Shown here piece by piece: positions 48,391-60,222 of a stretch of DNA of 64,000 nucleotides (its first letter is position 1; each line of letters begins with the position of its first letter). A program made the translations under genes and the position numbers. Where the stretch lies: assembly GCA_024741835.1 (NCBI GenBank), contig JAENRP010000014.1, positions 92,523 to 156,522 on the forward strand, written 5' to 3'. The notes beneath the pieces are model-generated. The model saw only the letters and a list, made by a program, of their open reading frames with translations, did no database searches and was not told where the DNA came from. Source of the stretch: Diplocarpon mali. Lineage: Eukaryota > Ascomycota > Leotiomycetes > Helotiales > Drepanopezizaceae.

Positions 48391-50235
48391 CGTGGCTTTC
48401 TGGATGAGTTTGCGGTGACCCGGGATGAGAGGTGGCAGAGAGCCCTCATGTTTAATGGCCACCTGGAGAGCTCACGGTCGTTGCAGCTTGAAACAGCTAG
48501 AGAAGGATGTTGTTGCGCGACCTGAGTCAGCGAAGCAGTTCCCCTTTCTTGGCATGATTTAATCACGTGTTGCGAAGGGGGCTTGTTTGGCATCTCGCTT
48601 ATTTCCTTTTCGCGAGGAATGAGCCGTCCCTGGGAGGTGAGGACTGCAGAATAAGATTCATGACGCCACCTGTTACCAACAATAAGAAGCTGTCAAATTC
48701 GGTAAGCGAGTCTCGGGATCGACATCATAATGGCCCTCGGGAATCAGGAAAGCCACTCATGAATAGGGACTGTTTGACCGCCCGAAACTGGTTCAAAAAC
48801 AGTCTGATAATACCATCTCGACAAAACAGTAATAGCGCCAATTGCGTGGTAAGCCACTCGAAACCAAAGCTTTGCAAAATAGGTGTTGTAGCTTATCGAT
48901 CAGATCTGAAATATCCCTTTCGATTATCTCGCGAGACTGACTTCACCCGCCGATCTTGACCTTAAGCTATACTACTCCCTTTTGATAATTGGCACTCTCA
49001 AGTCACCAGACGAGTTCTAATCATCACGACTTGGGTTTTGGATACGAGTGAGAAAATAGTCAGTCAAGCCCAGCTCAAGGAACTGATACCGTAGCAACGT
49101 GGAGTTGCTGCTCCCGTGGCACACCGAGCTCTAAGTTCGGATCCAGAACCACCTATCTCTCGATTTTCCTAAAACTCAACTCTGCCCGAATAGATTACCT
49201 TCACTCGGTAGTACCTTACCCACCATGTGCTCAACCCCCGTTTTCACCTTGAAAATTCCTAGCATCACCCACCCCCCTCCCCACCCCAGAAACTCCGCAC
49301 AACAAAGATTACCAAAGATGTTTCACCTCACAACTCTTATTCAGGATAATCATACTCATACTTTTTCATTTTCTGGTTTATTTTTTCTGCTTTGCTTTCT
49401 TCAACCTCTATATCGCCAGGCATCCCTCCATCCATTCCGCTTTCCTTCCCCTTCATTTAAAGATTTCCTTTTGTTCCCAGACCCGACCATCTATTAACAT
49501 ACACAAGACCCATACTTTTCACAGCCCTCGCCGTCCTTTTGTGCGTCTCATAGCATCGTATAGGTAGGGTTATGAATGGCCTATCCATATTCTCTCTCCC
49601 AGATCGCAAACCTAAAACCAGACAGAAGGAAAAAGGACCACGGTACTGTATGCCAAGCCAGAAAAGCGACACCCTGCGCGTGCGAGAAATTGTATTTCAA
49701 TGGAACAGCCATTGCCCGGAGTACCTTGCCCTTGCAATCCGCAGTTATGAAAAAGACTCCGAGCCATGAGCGAAACAGACACCATCCCGTTCCAGAGCGC
49801 TCGCAAATGCAGTCATATAAAAGTACAAACAAATCGTCCCGTCGAGAGTACGCTCATACGTAACTCTGACTCGCCATATATTTTCTTCATGGGCCATCAA
49901 AGCCCGAGAGAGGAAGAATTTTCGCAATCGCAGTCGCCGTGAAGTATTGCGTGGTCATTCGGCATTCATTTTTTCTCGCTTTCTTTGCCCCCCTTATTCT
50001 TGTTGAATGTTGGATCCTGATTAAAATCATCCCCTGAACAGAGACCAAAGCCTCGAGTTTTGTGGGCTTGCCGGCAGATTTCCAACGCAAGTTTGTTGAG
50101 GAATCCAAACAAGGACAGAGCTCGATCTTAGTCCGGTCACGCTTCTCACACCATAGCTCTCGACACGACTTTGGTGCAGTCCTCGGCAGGTCTTCTCGGC
50201 TTGCACTAGAGTTATCCGAGAAATGTGCTCGATTC
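48391..50235. other. 1.8-kb intergenic region
   Basis: Contains the promoter of the AhpC/TSA-like gene and, on the right, the 3' flank of the nucleotidyltransferase gene, including a pyrimidine-rich stretch near 49250-49500. No gene is supported. Confidence 0.55.
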
Positions 50236-53200
50236 TTACCCCCCCTTGCGTTCACTAACGTGAGCAGGAAACATGTCGCCACGAGCCTGTCCATCAACAG
50301 GGTTCTTCACCTCTGGAGCAGCCGCTTTCTTCTTCGATTTCTGGATTTTTTGCCAACTACCTGATGCTCCTTCACTTTTTGAAGCTCTGGTGTGCCTGTT
50401 TGTTTTCGACGTGACAGCCTGAGTCGGATGATTCCCGTTGGTCTGATTCGCTTGTTGGGTAGCCTTGGCAGGATTTGCAGGTCCTTCATTGGCCCTTGAA
50501 GAGAAACCATTCGACAATTTGTCGCTTGGCTCGAACTTCCGGCTTGCTGTTGGCGAAGGAGTCCGGGTTTCGTAGACAGGAGACAGGTGAGGTGGATCGT
50601 CTCGGTTGAGCTCTTGACTCAATCCGATATCGATAGGTGATATCCCGCCATTCTGACGCGCGAGCCGGTTCCTGGAGTTTGGCGATAACCGCAACGGGCT
50701 GCTTGAGTCCATTGGTAAGAGCCCATTAGAGATATGGATCGGCTGCGGGATATGTCCATTCGAGGAAGCCAAACTGGACGAGGGACTTCCAGCATCGTCC
50801 TTCAGAGGGGTTGATCCATTTACGACCATCGGGGTATCAGACCGACCGACTTGGTGAGGATCGCGGGAGGTCAGCTGGACGGATGTATCCTGATCTCCAG
50901 ATGCGTCGCTGCCGGCTCTAGATACCTGAGAGTGTGAGTCGAGTGCGCCAGTGGTGATATCGCTTTTCCGGTCTTCCAAGACAGATCCATCACTGATGGA
51001 AGCTCTCCAATTTGGGATTGACAAAGGCACTGGGTGGGAGCCATTGACTACTGCAGGAGTTTGGCTATTTAACGCTCTCAGATTCAGATTGGAAACGCCG
51101 TTCGGCGAATGCACCGCCGAGAGCGGAGCGCCTATGGAAATTGATCGATCATGGCCCAAGGGCGACGAAGATCGGGCTGGCTTTTTCATCCTGTCCAAGA
51201 TAGATTGCGGCAGCTGCTCGGTAGATAGCCGCCGCAGACCCGTCCGTGTTTGGCCAAAGTCGCCGAAGGTCGGGATCGGCGGTGGCACAGCTGAATGTCT
51301 CTTCCAAAATTGAGTCGGGTCGTTCACATAGTACCCGACGTATTCTTTCGTCTGGGCCTCCTCCGAGGGTGGCGGCATCGTACCGTAGCTGGAGTCCAGG
51401 CCCGACTCCAAGTTCTGATCGGCAATGAAACTTGGCATGGCGTGTCCACTCACGGGCCGTTGTGAATGGTAGATACCAAGTCCAGCATATCCAATTCCTG
51501 CTCCGGGTAAAGAAAGTGGTGGGGGGGCCGAGCGGGTAGCAGGCTGGGACTGCGACCTCAGAGCACTGCTAGCTTGAGCCTGACCAGACTCACTCGCCAC
51601 AGTAGACCTATGCATACCTCGTCTCAGTTCCGGAGTGGCGGCGCTCGACGAGGGGGATGGTGGATTCGTGGGGGGGGTCTGATATCCAGGGTACGTCTGG
51701 CTCGGCGGGTACTGTAGAGGATAGAAGTACATATCCGGGCGGATGGGAGCCGTTAACGGTGGCTGGTCAACAGAGCTCGTACGATTTCGCTCGGTAGCAT
51801 GCTGTTTGACCTTATTGCCAGCCCCTTGTCCGTGAGCTTGGGCATGCGCATACGCTTGGGCTTGAGATTGCGCAAATAACTGAAGCCGCAAGGTATTCTC
51901 TTGTTGCTGAAGAAAGGAGTAGGTGGTGTGCAGGTCATGGGATAGCTGTGCTTGTGCCTGGCTCTGCATCCACGCCTGCTGGGACGATAGGCTGTGTGAA
52001 ACACCAGGCATGTAGGAGAGGTTATGGTCGAATGCTCCGCTAGATGCTCGCCGGTTGCTACTCCCATTCCGATTCGAGTGGCGGCTCCCTCGATGACCTC
52101 CGCCTCGACCTCGGCTCGACGACGAAGTACTTCGCATAATCACTGCAGGATTCTTTTTCGGTCGCGTGAAAAAAGGGCGCTCCTCTTCTTTGGGAAACAC
52201 GTATTTCTCACAGCACTCGGTCAGCTTGCCTTCGGCGATGAGGTCGAATGCCCTCCTCAGCTCCAGGTGTAGGCCTCGAAACGAGGTATCGTCGGCCGTG
52301 TTCCCCAGGTTACGGCCTACGTTGAAAGGCTCCTCGACGCACAAACGATTGTTGAGGCTACGGTGCCACTCCTTCTCAACCTTGGACACTGGCTTCCCAT
52401 TGCGTACCGAAATGACCGTGTTCTCGTAGTCGAATTCATGGCTATAGAATCGAAAGAAATGGAACAGTAGATCGCCGAGACTTTCCTTGTTCTTCGCCCC
52501 AAACCCTGCTAATGCCTCGAGATCGTCGGCGAATGCGCTCTCAACGCCGTCTTTCGGGGGCAGTTTGTTGTGCGGCCTCTGGTGCAGAGCTGGGAGGATG
52601 GGAGGGTTTCGAGTCTGAAGGAAGTATATGATCATGCAGATCCAAGTGTAGGAACTGAGCGTACAGCCAAAAGCTGGGACGTGTGAGACCGCGGATTCTA
52701 TCAAGTGTTGCTGTGCGCTTACCTGCGTCGTTCACTATCCTCTCCTTGGTCCATTTCTTGATGATCATAGCCAGGGGTCGCACCCGAGGGTCAATTTGGA
52801 CGTAGGTCTTGATCATCCGCGTATTCTCCAATGCCAGAGGATTGTTGACGTTCATGTCGCATGCGAGCTGCAGCTCGGGGTCCCAGATCTTGACGATTGG
52901 AACCTTGGCATTCGGTATGCATATCACCTTCTCCATCCCATCTGGCAGCGTGTCAGCTACCTTCTTGCGATAGATTTGCATAGCTTACGGTTGGCAAGGA
53001 GGTCCGCCACCATGCAGACTTTCTCCATCGCTTTCCATTCCGTCGTGATACATATATCCACTGCACAACGATCATCAGCCCATCGGTTCGAGTCCCACCA
53101 AGAATGCTCACTGACCGTCGGACGAATCCGTGCATAGCAGGTTGCCAGAAGACCCGAAGACATGTACGCGTATGTTGTGTCCCGGCCATTTGCCATTGAA

Positions 53201-54121
53201 CAAGTCCGCTAACTTCTGCACCATGTGTTCCCGGTTCCTGTCGCTTTGCGGGGTTGGCAGTAAAGCATCGTACATCTCCTTCATATCGGCGGACAGCCGC
53301 CGCTCGTCATCTTCTGCCAGCTTGCTCTTGATCTCCGCAGGATCTAGCTTCTCCAAGAGTTCGTCCCCCAAGTTGTAGGGCATCCGCCGTTTGCTGTGTG
53401 CCATGGCAGTCTCGAACCTGCAACCTCCTCGTTGTGCCGGATGAGGTTTCGCCGGCAAGAGCATATTGGACTCCGAGTACGCGGACCGTGGCGAGTGATT
53501 ATGCGTCGCGTTCGGAGATGTCTCTCGGGACCCGCTCGAGAATTTCCGAGCATGTTGGTGAGGCGTCGATGGGACTGAACTCGACTGATGAAATAAACCC
53601 GTGTTGTGATTGTGAGCATAGGGTCGTATAGGGAGCTGGCTCAACTCCGCCTTCTTGCCTGGCATGTCGGCCGTTGGGTCCTTTTCCGTTACGGGCGCGC
53701 GCTCTCCTTTGCTAAGTCTCCGGGATTCCCTATTCCCATGACCGGCCCGACCTGACGGATGGGTGTTCCACGCGGGGATGCCGCCACTTGGGCTGGACCG
53801 TTGCCCAGGTACAGCCTGAATGTGTTGCGGTGAGAGCAGAGGGGGAAGTGGCGAAGACTGCAGGCGTGAGGTTCTGCCAGTTGTGACGAGTCTGTTGTAA
53901 TGAGCCAGCTGGACCAGGTGGTGAGAGGGATGCTGCGGGAGAAGGATAGGGATCAGTTCAAGCTGCTGGGGAACGTGAGATGGCGCAGCCAGTTTCAATG
54001 GCGGCGGGGAGCTGGGAACCACCGGCGCGAGAGTGTTGCGCCGGACGAGCCGCGACCACTGTGTAGCCTGCGAGTGCTGATATTGATACTGAGGATGAGC
54101 GGCAGACGGCTGGCGGTCCAT
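50236..54121 (-). CDS. Cid1-family RNA nucleotidyltransferase (CutA-like)
   Basis: Four exons (54121-53116, 53060-52989, 52941-52723, 52673-50236) with introns of 55, 47 and 49 nt encode 1244 residues. The catalytic nucleotidyltransferase domain (about 260-400) is rebuilt over all three introns: VHVFGSSGNLLCTDSSD joins VDICITTEW to form the G-S and D-x-D metal site (about 335 and 337). The third Asp lies in LACDMNVNNPLALENTRMIK. The PAP-associated domain follows (LGDLLFHFFRFYSHEFDYEN, then ISVRNGKPVSKVEKEW and LCVEEPFNVGRNLGNT). Such enzymes add U, CU or A tails to RNAs and trigger decay; the size and layout match the Aspergillus CutA group. The N-terminal 250 residues and the C-terminal 600 are low-complexity Ser/Pro/Gln-rich and probably disordered. 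The first ATG is 54121, but the frame stays open without an ATG to about 54634. Confidence 0.85.
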
Positions 54122-54303
54122 CAACTTCACGACTGCGGTGAGTCGTGATGCTGGAGTTTTGGGGGAAATCGAGCGCTCGGCTTGGGGGCTGGATACGGGG
54201 TGGACGGAGGGTGTCAGACGCGAGGCACAACCGGCACAATGCTCGAGGGCGAGGCTGATCTGATGCTCTGGGGGGCCCACTTGGAAGGAAGTTTCTGAGG
54301 TTG

Positions 54304-54391
54304 TGCTGGTGGTTGTGCTCGTGCTCGTGCTTGTGCTTGTACTCTGCTCTGGCTCTGCGCTGGCTCGGCTCTGCTCTGCTCTGCTCTGCTC
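54304..54391. repeat. Short tandem repeats upstream of the CutA-like gene
   Basis: GTGCT(C/T)-type hexamers at about 54310-54340 are followed by a CTCTG pentamer array at about 54369-54391. On the minus strand they encode Ser-Thr and Ala-Glu-Gln-Ser-Arg repeats in the open frame preceding the ATG. Confidence 0.75.
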
Positions 54392-57300
54392 CTCTTTCTC
54401 GTGTCGGAGGCCGACTGGGAGAAAGGTGTTGTGTTCTTGCTGTGCAGGTGTCGTGGAGTGTTGGCTAGGTTGGTGCCCCCTTCCTTTGGCAACGGACGCT
54501 TTTCTGGCCTGCGGATTGGAATGGATGGACGCGAGGAGCAAGGTGGTCGAGGCAGACGGCTGAGAATCAAACTGCAAAGCGTATGGAGTTGTGTTGCTGC
54601 AGCGCTGGCGGACACACACACCAGACGACGTCAAGACCGGAGTTGGATGTCAAGCGTGCCTCGTCTCCTCACTAGGCACGGGGATGTGAAATAATCGCCC
54701 GTACGGGATAAAGTACGAGCTCTGCCCTGGTCGCTAGCGTAGCGTGCTTCCGTGGTATTAGGCGAGGTGGGCCCTACCCCCCCCCCGGTGCGGTGGACAG
54801 ACTACCTTATCTCATGATCGATTGTTTCCCATGCCTTGAGTTTTGGGGGGTTTTTTTTATAGAAAACATTACTTCTATGTCTTCGCCGTCAAGACTACTT
54901 TGTTGCTTATCCTGCGTAGTGAGGAGGCTTACATCCTTTGAGCCGTGGACATGCTGTTCTACTTCTCGTAGAAATCATTTCACCATAGCATAACGCAAAG
55001 CATTTATCTAAAACTCAACGTAGCATCAATCCGTCCTGACTGCTGACTAAGTCATGCGAGGCGTTTCTTGATTCCTCTTCATATTTTTGGTTTAGCAAGA
55101 CCGCTCGCAGGTAGAATGCAAGTGCTGCTGGCTTCTCAAGGGTACATTTCCCCTATCTCTTTTCGCTGCAACATATTCTCCTTCATTCAATGTGCTCTTC
55201 GTTGAAGCGTAAACTACGTGTTAGTCTTGGACGTAGGAATGTATAGATTGATATAGCTACTACAATATCAAATACCTCTCCCATAAGATCATACGATAAC
55301 ACATAGGTTCAAAATAGTACTATCAGAGCAGTTCTAGCGCTGGTACTACCTGTTAATCTCTGTACTCATTGTTACATGTAGATTACAGGATAATACCGCA
55401 CAGCATAGGGCGGCAGGCAGTTTTGGCAGCCGAGGTGTAGAAAATCATTTATTTGACATTATTTTGGGAAACCCAAGGCGTGGGAAGCAATCGACTAATG
55501 TGTACAGTACCATGTATATGTACAAGGATATATATATCTTCACACACACTTGTTATATATAAAAAGTGTTGCGTAGTCGGGTCGTCGCCGCACAAATTCA
55601 GAAGGTCGTTCAACGGTCTGGCTCTTCTGGGGGTGCCATGATATTGTGCAATGAAGGTGTACCCTATTTTAACCATTCATTCATCTCCCAACCATCCACT
55701 CCAAGCGGGCTCCGCGTGGCCGTTGTCTTGTCTATCCTCGACCCAAGGCGAATAAGGCCCCTACTCTCCTCTACTGTAACTCTGGCTATCCTTCCGCTCT
55801 GCAAGGCAAGGCAATCCCGTAATTTGTACCGAAGAAAGCGGGTGATGGACTGGATCCGCCATCATGATATACAGGAAGAGGCCTCTGTCTCTCTCTGTGC
55901 GCTGACCAATGCCGTCCTCGCTTCCCCTTCGTACTCTGACTAACTCAATGCTCGATTCGAGATCGGCACTCCCCATCCTTGGTCACATGCATCTCGTCAC
56001 ATTCATCACATCCTCCATCACATCCATCATCACATTCGTCACCACTTCCAGCAGGCCAGAGGAAATGGCCGCCGTGGTCCGACACGATGCTTCCAGCTCT
56101 CAGCCCATGAGCTGCCCTCGTACAAGAATCGACTCGCCCAGCACCGACCGTACGAGTGGATGCATTACCAGCCCAGCGCACGCCAGCCGGATCTCGTGAG
56201 ACTCGGTGCTGCCGTACGGTCATTTGCTTCGCCGGCCAGCCAAGTATCGATGATGTTGCAGTCCCTTTTTCCGTCCTCAATTCCGGGCAGCCAAAAGCGG
56301 CATCTTACATGTCAACTGTTGGCCTTGCCGCTGTTCAGAATCGTGGCGTTCAGACTGTCCTACTCGAACCAAAGTCCAGTCCAATCCAGTACTTGGCCGG
56401 ATGACTCTCAAGGTACCTTGTACCTTACGGTGCAGTGCCTGCAAAGGATGCATTACCCGTACCGCCTGGACTCGACCGGAAACCAACCCAGCCAGAGCAG
56501 CTGGAGAAGGAGGAGGAGGAGGAGGAGGAGCTCTGGCGCTCTGCAATCTCACCTGTTTCATGGATTCCGAGCTCAAACCAGGGCACTCTCAGCGAACGGT
56601 CCTACAACACAGAGCAGTCGAACATCTTCACCCAGCCGCCCCACAAGCGACCATAGCACGTGAGTCCTCCCCGTCCTGGGTCGGAAGGGCCCGGGCCATG
56701 GAAGCGGGCCCTACCTACTGTGCAGTCATTTGGACAACCTCGTCCGCCAACCTCCGCTCACTCCATCAATGGCGGCAACCAAATTTCACAGATCTTTGTC
56801 TATCGACCAGATCACGAACCTGCACCATCGACTGGCGGCGGTGGCTACTGTACACGGTAGGCCGCGTCCATGGCCGACGAAACAACGCCACAGCCGCTGC
56901 GTTACAAGTGCTCTGGCTGTCTCCGCTTGTGGTCTCGGCGTCTCAGCAGTCGAGCCCCTGGATTCTCTGGTGTTGTAGGTTTCGATTTCGAGGCTGCTTC
57001 AGTATGCGGTGCTTTGCTAAGAGCGTTCTCGGTAATTCCCCCGTACTGTACGTCCCGACAGCAACCAGAGGATAGATTGCTCGCTAGCTTCAAGTTGAGT
57101 TTCTGTCGAGGATCTCCCGAATGACGGGATAATCAACCATTGGACTCCGAAAGTGTGTTTGCAAGAATAGTGGAGCTGGCTGCCAAGCTGTGCTGCCAGA
57201 ACATCCTATTCCATGATTGGCGTTGGCAAGGCGTCCAAACAGAACTCACGCGAAGTGATGTTGTTGATCGGAGCACATGTGCTGGTCCAGCCCAAGTCCA

Positions 57301-58380
57301 GCACGTAGGTAGTCTTGCGATATGCTAACTGCAGTCGAGCCCCAGCATGTCGCCGGCTCCAAAAGTCGACACACGCTAGCCGCTGTTGGATTGCCTCCGT
57401 ATTCTCGGGGAGAGCGGAACCTCAGAGCTGGCTCAGTATTCCTTGTCAATCACTTAGCCCACGACCAGAGACAGGTACTTCGTTGTTGGGTGATGCGGGA
57501 ATAATTTCGACCTTGCAAATCCACCACACGCCGCCTCTTTCCCGGGAATCAAGAGCATTGTGGTCTTCATCTGGCCGGCGACGAAGTACTTTGAATTCAT
57601 CTGCTGTAAAGTCCAACTAGATACTGTATTTGGAAATATCCAAGGTGCCGACTGTATTCGAGAACACGAGTCAGAAATCGAGAAACATTTGAAGAACCGA
57701 GTTTAGCTGATGGCATGGACGGGGGCGCTGGCCTTGACGTGTATTATGTATCTCGATGGCCCCACGTGCATCAGTACCTACTAATTAGATACCCGTGTTT
57801 TGGTATCCCGGGTACCTGGATGCACAGCTTCGCAACATTCGAAGCAAAAGGTTGGCTTCTGTTCACGCTTGTAATCCTTTCTGCGCGTATTCAACCCGAT
57901 CTACATCACAGGTAACCAAATCCCCCTCTATGCCGGGAGAACAGGCCTTGATGCATTCCCTAGCAAGATCTGAGTTTGACGGTAGAGCCTCTGGAATTAG
58001 CAACAGCGCCTTCCACAGCAGCCGTCGACAAGAGGCGAGCAGATGTCGACTCTGCCATGTCGATTTCTCCGTCCCCCTTTCCAAGATACGTCTTATGCCG
58101 CTTCTCCTGATGACAGGATCTCGTGGCATTTCACTTCTCCGATACATTCTCCCAGGACTTCTGCGAGACGTATCCCCCCGCCCTCTTGCGATGATCCATA
58201 TTATTAGAACTACCCATCGTACTCGCACCTACAATCCCAGCCCGGCCCTGTCCCCAGTAGCCTGCTAAGCTCAAGCAGGACTGGAGAGTAGCAACGCCGG
58301 AGTCCGCCCGGAGATATAAGTGCACACTCGCGGAACCTACGGATCTCGACTGAGAATAGTCATGTATAGCTGGAACTCAA

Positions 58381-58400
58381 GACGTCCTGAGGAGGACGTC
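58381..58400. repeat. Perfect palindrome with ACGTC half-sites
   Basis: GACGTCCT and AGGACGTC flank a 4-bp spacer. Each arm contains a TGACGTC-like (GACGTC) core resembling bZIP/CRE sites. It lies about 1 kb upstream of the membrane-protein gene at 59341. Confidence 0.7.
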
Positions 58401-59340
58401 CTGCCAAATGCACCGCTCTCCGTACCGGGGGTCGTAAGAATAACCTATCTAGCGGGATATTCCTGTTAGCTAGGGAAACAATCTGTCGTTAAAAGAAGGA
58501 GAGTAACGGGGTCTCCTTCGGGGGCCAAGACTTCGAGAAAGGCTGGTCCCAAATGAAGAGCAGGCAGGTTGTAGACTTCGTGTGAACGCGTACTTCCGAG
58601 TCATTTGGATGGCAGATGGGCTTCGTCGCCGTTCGCGGCTCCGCTGCAGTCCTCTCCTCGCACCCGGACGTCGATAGCTCTCACGCCCGACGCCAACTCA
58701 GGGTGTCCTCCCCCCTCGCTTCCAGAATGCACCGTCGACAAGCCAAGGGCATCTTTCTTCACCACGGCTCTTCGGCCGCCAGCACATTCCACATTCCCAA
58801 CTCGCCTCCCCCCGGGGGGCCATTCCTACCAAGTTCGTAGCCTCGCCATCCCATCCCAAGCCTCTCGATGGCTCGGCTCTCGCGGACCTCAGCCTCGTCT
58901 GGCTGCTGGACGTCATTATGCCCGGGCTGATTAGAAATCAACAAACCGCACCTCTCCCCGAAGATAAAGATACACATTAATATCGATTCCTCTTTCCCAG
59001 CATCACATTCCTGTCGCGTTAAACAGCAATCGCCCGGGTGCCCGTTATTGTGCCCCGGGTCGCTGGTCGCATCCAATTCCAATCCGCAAATTGGGTGGGT
59101 AGACGTCCGCGAGCGAACCCCCGGAACTCTCGGCTCGGCGTCGTATCGCCATGATAATTTCAATCCCAAAGCTACATTAAGTTGCGATTACCCACGAGGG
59201 GAGAGGGGGCCACGAGAACGCACGAGGCCCGGGACGGATCTGAATCCGGGGACGTGAGGATTTTGTGATTCCTCGCATCCGCCTCGATATCTAACTGGAG
59301 TCACCGCTCGGCAGGCACTTGTACTAGTATATCCAGCAAC

Positions 59341-60222
59341 ATGGCGCCGTACTCGGGGTCTCGGTAAGGCCGCTCCCCCAAATGTCGCACTCCAGAGCAC
59401 CAGAGACCCGGCTCCAACTCGGGTCTCATCAGACTCCAGCCCAGGGAGACGATGCAAGGCTGACCACCGCTACAGCTCGACGACACTTCTCGTCGCCGTC
59501 GCGACCCTCGCCAGCAACCTCCTCTCTGCGCTCTTCTTCTACCAACTACCTGGCGACCTGTCCCGCGTGGCGAATTCCTTCGCCTGGTATCTGCACTTTG
59601 CGAATTTGCTGAGCTTGTTTGGCTTCGTGGCTGCTCTGCGGGTACGTCTCCTGCCCGCTCTCTCCCTCCCAAGCTTGATTCTCCGGCGCGGATGGAAGGG
59701 GCAAAAGCTGACCTTCTGGCGATGCAGCGACATGCCCCCTCGGTCGCCATCTTTGCCAACTACCTCATCTTCGACACGCTGCTGAGCAGCATCCCGCGCT
59801 TCCTCATCCTCATCTCCATGGCCTCCTTCTCGTCCTCTCTCTGCCAGCCGCCGGCGCTCCCCCTCAGCGTTCAGCGACACGCCCACGCCCTCCCCTCTCT
59901 CGCCACCGAGCCTCCTGCCGACTTCCTCTACGCCCTCGCCCCAATCAGCCCTTCATCCTCGGAGTTCCTCTTGCCGGCGGACTTCCGCCCCGAGAGCTGC
60001 ATGCGCACCGTGTATCTGGGGCAGCTGATGCTGGGCGCGGGCGTCGTGCTCGCGACGGTGGTGCAGCTGGTGGGCGCGCTGCGCGTGAGGGAATACGCGA
60101 GGGCGCTCGGGGTCAGGGAGAGGAGGGAGGCGGCGGCGGCTATGGGGAGGTCGGGGCGTGGGGAGGGCGTGGGGGGATGGGCGGGAGAGAGATTCGTGGA
60201 TTCCGCGGCGGGGAAGGCTTGA
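59341..60222 (+). CDS. Predicted four-helix membrane protein, fungal, unknown function
   Basis: Three exons (59341-59363, 59440-59641, 59728-60222) give about 239 residues. Intron 2 (86 nt, GTACGT donor, GATGCAG acceptor) is well supported because hydrophobic coding continues on both sides. Intron 1 and the N-terminus are less certain, since the exon 2 frame is open further upstream. Four hydrophobic segments are seen: STTLLVAVATLASNLLSALF, SFAWYLHFANLLSLFGFVAA, VAIFANYLIFDTLLSSIPRF with LILISMASFSSSLC, and LGQLMLGAGVVLATVVQLVG. A lumenal-type loop separates the last two. The tail is short and rich in Arg, Ala and Gly. The pattern matches a family of small integral membrane proteins conserved in Pezizomycotina; no function is known to me. 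Confidence 0.65.

Larger units (their letters stand above)
54122..59340. other. 5.2-kb gene-poor region
   Basis: Starts with the leader of the CutA-like gene, including its ATG-less open frame. A C9 tract at about 54778-54786 follows. Many short open frames exist on both strands in this GC-rich DNA, but overlapping frames are open together and none shows a family motif or plausible splicing. A GGA triplet repeat (about 56506-56530), a CATCA-rich stretch near 56001-56035 and perfect palindromes at 58381-58400 and 58808-58819 are present. Confidence 0.5.

Noticed and set aside
53081..53099. tRNA B-box-like GGTTCGAGTCC inside an intron of the CutA-like gene
   Set aside because: The flanking bases do not form a T-stem and no A-box or acceptor stem is found at the right distance.
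55560..57620. Several overlapping 60-220-codon plus-strand frames
   Set aside because: Multiple frames are open at once, with no domain, no consistent splicing and simple-repeat content.
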